From Ariolimax columbianus (Eukaryota; Mollusca; Gastropoda; Stylommatophora; Arionidae): DNA of 64,000 nucleotides. The notes beneath the pieces were generated by a model that ran no database searches, had not been told where the DNA came from, and worked only from the letters and a program-made list of their open reading frames with translations. How positions within the stretch are numbered: position 1 is the first letter of the stretch; every line of letters begins with the position of its first letter. The translations under genes and the position numbers were made by a program. The stretch is from NCBI GenBank assembly GCA_036924085.1, contig JAVGWX010000002.1, positions 49,014,916 to 49,078,915 on the forward strand, written 5' to 3'. Shown here in pieces: positions 57,160-64,000 of the stretch.

Positions 57160-58385
57160 ATAAATAGATTTAATTTTAGAAACAAAAATTATAAGTAATT
57201 TGGCATTTTTCTGGCAACTGTTTACTATTTGACATTTTGTCTAAATGTTCATCTGGCAACCCGGATCTAACGTCAACCTCTTTCAGAAAATACAAAATGG
57301 CCGCCTATGACGGGCAGACAAGATTCATCTGAAATAAATATTTGCTTAGCTCTTGTGTTCTAAGCATCAACAAGTAAGTAGGTTGTTAAGAAAACGAAAT
57401 TTATGAGATCACTATTATATGTTCAAAGCTAGTGATTCTGAGCTGGAATTAGGTAGGTTGACATTTTGAAAGATGATCAAACAAAAATTCAAAGACCTGC
57501 CTGGGCGGGGTCAAGACCGTCAAGTCAGCTAACGCGAACAATCCACGCTGAAATAAATGTGAATGTCTTTGTGAGGTCTTCGCAGCGTAGCAGCTCTTCT
57601 CCAAATTATTTTTTAAAATATGTATTTTTCAATTTTTTTTAAAATATGAGTCACGTGGAATCCAAACATCAATGTTCGCTGAAAAGCAAGCAAGGTCAAA
57701 ATGGAGCTTTTGCTGCGGACCTTCCTTCAGTCGGCACGCAGATGGCCGAATATCGGCACGCAAATAAAAAGGTTATCGGAAGCAGTTGAGTAGATACAAA
57801 TTGTTACAGAAATCGTAAAACTTTACTTCAGTTAAATAAATATTGCATCTTGTTATGCGTGTAAACAAAGTTTTAGCTCACGCTTTACATGAAGGCATTG
57901 AAGGTGATCTTAATAGTAAGACAGATGGATCTATCAATAATAAAGGCAGATTGAAGACAACGTCTTAGTTAAGTTAGATGTGCACATTATTTTTGAGATA
58001 TAGACATATTCTACCACTAGTACTTGTCAAATTTCAGTTTTGGTATGTTGTTCATATGTATGTCTATTGTCTCTCTCTACATTTATGAATACAATATTAT
58101 TACATATAAAATATATAGATCTAGAAGGTAAAAAGATCTGAAAACATATTGGACAAAGAATGTTATGGTATGATTTTTTAATGTTTGTGCATTATGTACA
58201 GTGACCTTGACCTGTACACAGTGAGTAAAATTGCCATGCAACTCATCTTCTGCTTTTGACCTATCCCTACACTAACTGATTGGTTCTACATTTACCATGG
58301 AGAGTTAAGACAACCAAAAACCAAGTCAACAATCTGTAAGAAAAACAAAGTTTAAAGAATATCAAGACACAAACGGACTACATAA
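57160..58385. other. No gene seen
   Basis: AT-rich unique sequence; no domain-bearing frame. Confidence 0.5.
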
Positions 58386-58389
58386 AGAA

Positions 58390-60090
58390 AGTAACAGAAG
58401 ATTTTGAAAAACTGACAAAAGAAACAGATAGTTGATGAAGAATATACGATGTTCAAGAGTACTATCACTTAAGCGGTGAGAGAAACATGCAGAACTGTAA
58501 AGGCAAGAAGCACTAAATCAAAAATTACAGTATGGTGCAATGATGATGTCAAAACAGCAATTAAAGAGAAAAAGAACAAATAGAGAATGTTAAGAGCAAA
58601 ACAACATCTATACTGAATTTAAATTGGCAAGAAAAGCCACACCACAAAGAGGCGAAGACACAATTATGGAAAGAGTACGGAGAAAATCTAAACTCAGACC
58701 ATAAAAATACATTCAGAAATCTCTACAAAAAATTAAAATAATGAGACGAGACGAATGTTACCTAAGTGATGAAAAGAAATGATATACATGTCAAAAGAAA
58801 GATCCTGGAAAGATGGCAACAGTATTTCAAAGAGCTAAATAATTGAGGAATAAAAGGAGCACAAGATATTAACATCACTACAGAGCTAGAACCGGATACA
58901 ACTAAATCGGTGATATAAAACGATGTACAAGCGGGATCATCAGACAAGTCACAAGAGCTGGATGACATCCGTGCCAAACTACTCAAAGCAGCATAAGATG
59001 TATGAATAGCCTGGCTAACCAGACTGTTGTATAACCTAGGGTAGTGTGGATTAACCCTGAACACCAGAAGACTAGAGAAGTGCAACAATACTCCCCATAT
59101 GGTAGAAAACGGATAGCAAAAAAAAAAGACTTAGTCCTACTGGAAAGTTATTTTGTTAAGCCTTTAACACCCAATCAAATAACCACAGCTTAGCGAAGCA
59201 CATGGAATTTAGAAAAAAACAAGCTGTACAGATGCAATCTTCGTACTCAGTCAACTAGCGGAGAAAACAATCTAGTACAATTAATCACTACACGTTGTTT
59301 TCGTAGACCAAGAGAAGGCATTCGATCGGGTGAGTAGACACCAACTGTGGATGTTAGAATGTTATGGAGTAAAAAAATATTTGACTAATCTTTGTAAAAG
59401 TCTTTATGTCAATAGCCAATGTACAGTAAAAAAAGACGCAGGATACTCTGACAATTTTTTAAATTAGATCTAGTGTGTGGTAAGGTTGTGTACCATCTCC
59501 TTTACTGTTAACATATCACATATATAGATCATTAGATGCAATATGTAAAAAAGCCAACATTAGTGAGGGAAACAACGTCACTGATCACTTAAATTAACTT
59601 CTTTTTTCTTATGACCAATCACTAATAGCAACCTCAGAAAAACTGCAGGAACATATCAACAATCTTGAGGTGTGTACGGATTATAGTATGAAAATCAACA
59701 TAGTGAAAACCGAAGTTATGATAATTGGACAGAGAAGAATTAGAAACATAAATATTTGTTAAAAGGTTGTAATAAAAAAAAAAAAATATTTCGTGTAACT
59801 GGGTAACATACTCTCAGCAGACAGTAAAGGCAGCACTAAAATCCAATACAGATGTAATAAAATAAGTAAAATCATTGGGTAAACTGTATTTATAATCCAT
59901 CCAGATGAGGCAAAATCCATCGCAGACGTAAAATATATATATATATATAGGAAAGGCACGGCACATAAGACTACAATACACAGCAAACGAAAACAACTGT
60001 GATCCAAGTTTAAGCTTCGTACAGTGATAGCTACGAAGAGAAAAGTCTTCTTTGAACAACTATCTGATGTTTTAAACAATGTGAACAATA
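58390..60090 (+). mobile_element. Decayed LINE with RT traces, RTE-like
   Basis: Plus-strand codons in several frames. The pre-RT lysine-rich region (ITVWCNDDVKTAIKEKKNK) comes first, then RKILERWQQYFKELNN at about 58800 and VVFVDQEKAFDRVSRHQLW at 59300 (motif A). GCVPSPLLLTYHIY follows near 59480, then LFSYDQSLIATSEKLQEHIN (YDQ in place of YADD) and KINIVKTEVMIIGQRRI at 59690. Stops throughout. A short (AT)n tract lies at about 59930-59950. Confidence 0.8.
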
Positions 60091-61247
60091 AGAATGAGGT
60101 GATCGTGATGTTTAATATTAATGGCAGAACGTGGTAATAAATATATGCTTTATGTTCAGACCTTGTAGATCCGTATTATAGATTACACAGATTTGTGATT
60201 TTATCTGCTCCGAATTTCTCCACGAGCAATCATTTTAATATTTATTGCTCAACTGCGATATTTGTACCTTACGGCCCTGCAGACCAAGTCGTCTATTTCC
60301 TTGCATTTTGACTCTATCCAGTGTTCCAGCTTTATTTATTCTCAAGTAAAATATTTCAATTTACCTTTACCAAGAGTAAGATAGTTTGAAAGATGTATAA
60401 AGATGCAGTAATTGTATGAACCTGTGATCAAGACATTTGACCAATTGTAGGTGGCCACACTATGTTGTGGCATTGGTATGTTATTTGTATACATGTTTAG
60501 AATTAGCCTGCTGAGGTAATCACGTCCAGCAGAATGAAAGACTTGCAAATGCCAGTACTATCTGGTGGTATGGTATATAATGTAAAATGTCAAGTATAAA
60601 AGATGATCCTTTCTTTATTTAAAGAAATTTTACACATGTTCCGTTAGTAACAACTTGAAAGAATGATTGCAAACTTTAAAAAAAATAGGATGTTGAATGG
60701 ACTAGTCTTTGTTATATTCATGCCTGCAAGTATATGTGTGAGGCTTTTAGAACACACTGACACGTTATAAATGGTATTTGTTATGACCAGATATTTTAGT
60801 GGATGTAGAAACTTTGACTTTGTTCATCATAGCAATGACACTTGATGTTTTCCCACTTACAACAACAAAAACATACATAAATCTTCTCATTTATTTTTTT
60901 TTGCTTTTAAAAGTTACTTGCAACCATCTTGGTTATAATTATTTAATGTGCCTTTGTAGTGGTGGTTCTACTGCAATTTGTTTTTCATGACACTATTAGC
61001 CCAGACACAACTTTATTTAATTTACATATCGATCTTGTTTGATAGGAGCTATTTTCAACCATTGAACCTATGAGTCCACAGTTTTACCATAGCAAAAATA
61101 GATTGTAAATATTTACAACATATTTGTTTTCCATTACAGATTACTTTGCAGCTGTGTTTAATACACAGTGCATAGGTACAGCCCCCATACACCAGACATA
61201 AGAACTTTGACAATTTTACTGGTGCTACTTTAACTCATACATTTTAG
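60091..61247. other. Presumed intron or upstream region of the SPRY gene
   Basis: AT-rich. A splice acceptor-like 'cattttag' ends at 61247. No other exon was recognised. Confidence 0.5.
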
Positions 61248-61800
61248 CCATGAACCAGTATCCAGCAGGCCTTGTGCCTATGATGGTTCCACAGCAGTAT
61301 ATGGTCATGCCAGGTACAGCAATGCAACTTCCTCCTGGTTTATCAGGCCATCATCCTCATGGAGCTTTACAATCAGCGGCAATGTTTCATCATCAGCAGA
61401 TGGCAGCACAGGCAGCAGCTTCTCATGCTGCAGGAGCGCCAGTTATGACATCTCCAGTAGTTACCTCAGCAGGGGCCCTCAGTGCGCTAAGCATGGGCCA
61501 ACAAGGCATGGTCAGTATAGCTGGCCTTCCTCCTCATATGGCTGGAGTCGGCACACCTGTAATGTCAGCCATGGGAGGAGCTGTGCCAGGACTACACCAT
61601 TCTCTTTCGGGAATCCCGACACAATATGCATCACTGACACCTCTCACAGCATCATCTGCATTGTCATCTGGGCTGCTGGCCCAACAGCAGCAACTGCAAC
61701 AACAGCAACTCCAGCAGCTGCAACAACTTCATCAGCAGTCAGCTTCTCCACAGTTGATTGCTGCTGCTCATGATTTGAGAAAAAGGGAGGAGGAGCAAAT
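61248..61800 (+). CDS. Exon of hnRNP U-like protein: Q/A/M-rich segment (partial gene)
   Basis: Open frame 61250-61800 with a splice donor (gtaaga) at 61801 and an acceptor-like tttag just before 61248. It encodes about 184 residues of low-complexity sequence: MNQYPAGLVPMMVPQQYMVM, His/Gln/Ala/Gly/Pro-rich stretches, a glutamine run of mixed CAG/CAA codons (LLAQQQQLQQQQLQQLQQ) and a charged end (HDLRKREEEQM). The segment is probably disordered. It may start at the first Met, or the exon may be internal. Codon use and the exact join to the next exon support a real gene. Identification rests on exon 2. Confidence 0.75.
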
Positions 61801-62039
61801 GTAAGATTTAAGGCAATATTAGTTTGCATTTGTTTCAACACCTTTATGACCATTATTGTCAATAGAGTAGTAGTAGTAGAAACATCATATTGTGTCTCAT
61901 TTGTCTGAGGCATGCCAACTATTCCTTTGATTATATTGTAAAGATATTCCCAGAATATAATTGCATTTTCTGTACACACACATTTTTTTCTCCCTATTCT
62001 ATTCCACATTTAGTTAACTATATACACACAGTATGATCA

Positions 62040-62520
62040 TGTACTTTTAACTTTTTTATACTGGTTTAGAAGAGTCTGTAAACAACCAGTTTCTTTTACA
62101 TTTACTTTCTCTAAAAGCTATGTGCATCCAATCTATTCTTAAATGCATTAATTGTCCCTGCCTTCACTACTTCCTATGGCAATGCATTTCAAGCATTCAC
62201 CACTCTCTTAACTAAAAAGAATATTTCCCAATATCTAATCTGGACCTTTCTTTGGTTAATTTTTAGCTATGCCCTCTTGTTCTTGTAGGTGGTTGTATTT
62301 TGAAAAACTTGTTATAGTCTAATTTATCCGTTCCTTTGATTATCCTATAAACCTGTATTGTCACCTCAAATTCTTTTTTTCTAGACACTGTAGTCCTGTT
62401 TTTTCGGAGTCCTTCCTCATAACTGTATTTCTGGAATCCCACTATAAGCTTTGTCGCTCTTTTTTATATCCTTTCCTCTTTGATAATGACTGTACACAGT
62501 ACTCCAATTTAGGTTACACA
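62040..62520 (-). mobile_element. CR1-like LINE 3' fragment inside an intron
   Basis: Minus-strand copy of the family at 1525 and 36120, about 480 bp, with many small deletions. It lies in the intron between the two exons, antisense to the gene. Confidence 0.8.
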
Positions 62521-62760
62521 TTTATTGATACAAATACACACTTGTGTATTTCTCTTTTTTAATTCGGCATTTATTTATATAAACACCAGATGTGTACGTG
62601 TCCTTTTTTATTTTACATTTTTTATATTAACACATTTGATGTGTGTGTATCCTTTAATTTTGAAAGTATTTATATAAACACACAAGATGTGTACGTGTCC
62701 TTTTAAATTTATTTATCAAAACACGTTTGATGTGTGTGTGTCCTTTTTATTTAAAATTTT
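62521..62760. repeat. Imperfect tandem repeat in intron
   Basis: About four units of 55-65 bp alternating 'agatgtgtacgtgtcctttt' and 'tgatgtgtgtgtgtcctttt', each preceded by 'atttatataaacac'. Confidence 0.8.
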
Positions 62761-62952
62761 GTGACATATACAGCATTCTAGATTTTACATTTTTTTTTAT
62801 TTAGTTCTACAAATTCTGATGTATGTTGGGGACCAGTTGCTTACAATATATGCAGCTATGTTAATTTGGTTTAATGCACCAAGAATAATTGGTCATCGCT
62901 GAAACTAACAATGGTTTGTTTTATAACTTTACTTCTTTTTGTGTGTCTGCAG

Positions 62953-63084
62953 GTATGGCAGGAGGGTGGATAACCGGTGGCAGGTTGAAGCAGAGGTAGA
63001 TTTGGATGAACCACATTTTGATGAATATTCAGTTGTCTTGGATCACTTCAACTCTGACCTCAATCTAGTCATTGACCAAGATGG
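62953..63084 (+). CDS. Exon of hnRNP U-like protein: start of SPRY region
   Basis: A 132-bp exon bounded by tgtctgcag and gtatgt. Both introns are in phase 2, so joining to the previous exon reads ...REEEQMYGRRVDNRW. It encodes WQVEAEVDLDEPHFDEYSVV then LDHFNSDLNLVIDQDG. This resembles the region entering the SPRY domain of hnRNP U and hnRNP U-like proteins ([20 protein letters not shown] in the vertebrate family), nuclear RNA-binding proteins. The rest of the SPRY and the kinase-like domain would lie beyond the window. The family call is from memory of motifs and is moderate. Confidence 0.65.
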
Positions 63085-63404
63085 GTATGTTAGTTTTTAC
63101 CACACAGTTACTGTAATCAAATGTTGACAGATTGTTATAGTCACAAATTATTCATGAAAAGCAGGCATGCGAGCTCCAAGATGATAAACCACACACTATA
63201 CCAATATAGTGAAAAACAACCGCAGACATAGAGGGATGGCTCAGTATTGTGGAGGTGTTAGCAGGTGTCCCCAACTATTTCAAGAGATCACAGGAGGAAC
63301 TGAACTGAGAAATGAAAGGTGTACATCTGTATGGTTTGATTTTTGGTGTGTAGGGGTGGCTGAATTTCTAGGCATAGTTTATAGGTCATACTACGAAAAA
63401 CTAA

Positions 63405-63612
63405 AGCCAAGATATGGCAGTGGTTAGTGCACTGGCTTTCCAGTCGAGTGATTGGGGTTTGGTTCCCATTTGGTGCAGGAATTTTCCATTTACAAAACGG
63501 CAACTAGTGTTGGCTCAGTCTAAAAAATTGGGTACCAGAATAATCTAGGGAAATAAAGGCGGCATGCATGTTGTTGACCGCATCACCACTAGTGTTTCGT
63601 TAAAAAAAAGAG
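63405..63612 (+). mobile_element. tRNA-derived SINE
   Basis: The head has TGGCAGTGGTTAGTGCACTGG (box A) and GGTTTGGTTCCC (box B-like). A body with 'ccagaataatctagg' and 'caccactagtgtttcgtta' follows and ends in an A-run at about 63601. Confidence 0.7.
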
Positions 63613-64000
63613 GAAATGGTAGGAGGTCCTTTGCAGAACATCGCTTGTTACAACCTTCAACCTATGTGGCTGTTATAAGTTTCTAGGCAAAATGTGCAAG
63701 TGTGGTAGGTTGCAAGGTTGCAATTACTTACCCCTAACACCATATTCCCAACATGCCATGCTGGCGTATTAACAGGATCTTTACTTTGTTACAGTAACAT
63801 AAAAAAAAACACCTATACATTTAACTATAAAAGATAACAAGTTAAAAAGATATCGGGGATTGACAGTTGTTAACAATAAATTGTAGCCCAAGTGGATTAG
63901 ATCAGCTACATATTTTAATAGAAATACAACATCCACTATTTTTTGTTATCACTGTGCGACATGGATTATCAGGAAGTACTCTTCGGATTGATCTGATTGA
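63613..64000. other. Presumed intron, no feature seen
   Basis: AT-rich sequence downstream of the second exon; no further exon recognised before the window ends. Confidence 0.45.

Overview
The window is non-coding-rich animal nuclear DNA, most likely from a mollusc (probably a gastropod). The grounds are spliced GT-AG exons at the right edge, a metazoan 18S rRNA segment, and a dense mixture of LINE families (CR1-like, RTE-like, and LINEs with endonuclease, reverse transcriptase and RNase H), tRNA-derived SINEs, mariner-like relics and long minisatellites. The species call is an inference from overall style and was not tested by a search. No bacterial or phage gene organisation is present.

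Layout. 1-920 is a C-rich minisatellite. 1.5-8.4 kb holds decayed LINEs (CR1-like minus, RTE plus, an RNase H LINE plus) and a deleted mariner. 8.4-20.3 kb is mostly unique or minisatellite DNA with one SINE set between two (AT)n tracts. 20.6-29.8 kb is the centrepiece: an old minus-strand LINE broken by one 7256-bp insertion (20931-28186). That insertion is flanked by an 11-bp direct repeat (agatgtcacgt). Read on the minus strand it runs: 5' external-spacer-like sequence, 1232 nt of 18S rRNA, about 3 tandem leader units, a LINE 5' UTR, a LINE reading frame, and a (GAA)n tail. It reads as a single retrotransposed copy of a pre-rRNA/LINE co-transcript. 31.6-34.6 kb is a 'catctcat' satellite. 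35.7-48.2 kb is a retroelement nest: five copies of a roughly 350-bp GAA/AAGCC-tailed SINE, four insertions of the GAA-tailed LINE family (one only 79 bp long), a CR1-like fragment nested inside a SINE, and a mariner-like relic. 48.5-56.9 kb carries further GAA-tailed LINE copies, a diverged sister LINE, RTE-like fragments and a (GATA)n block. 58.4-60.1 kb is another decayed LINE. 61.25-63.08 kb contains two exons of the only host protein gene I can support, tentatively an hnRNP U-like SPRY protein, with a CR1-like fragment in its intron.

How the pieces relate. The GAA-tailed LINE family encodes an apurinic-type endonuclease, a reverse transcriptase, RNase H and a C-terminal Cys/His knuckle. 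Every copy here is broken by stops, frameshifts or deletions. The SINE family ends in the same kind of GAA tail and is flanked by similar 11-13 bp target duplications, so the LINE enzyme is the likely source of its mobility. The most unusual inference is that one LINE lineage once sat at a fixed point in 18S rDNA and was copied together with the rRNA leader.
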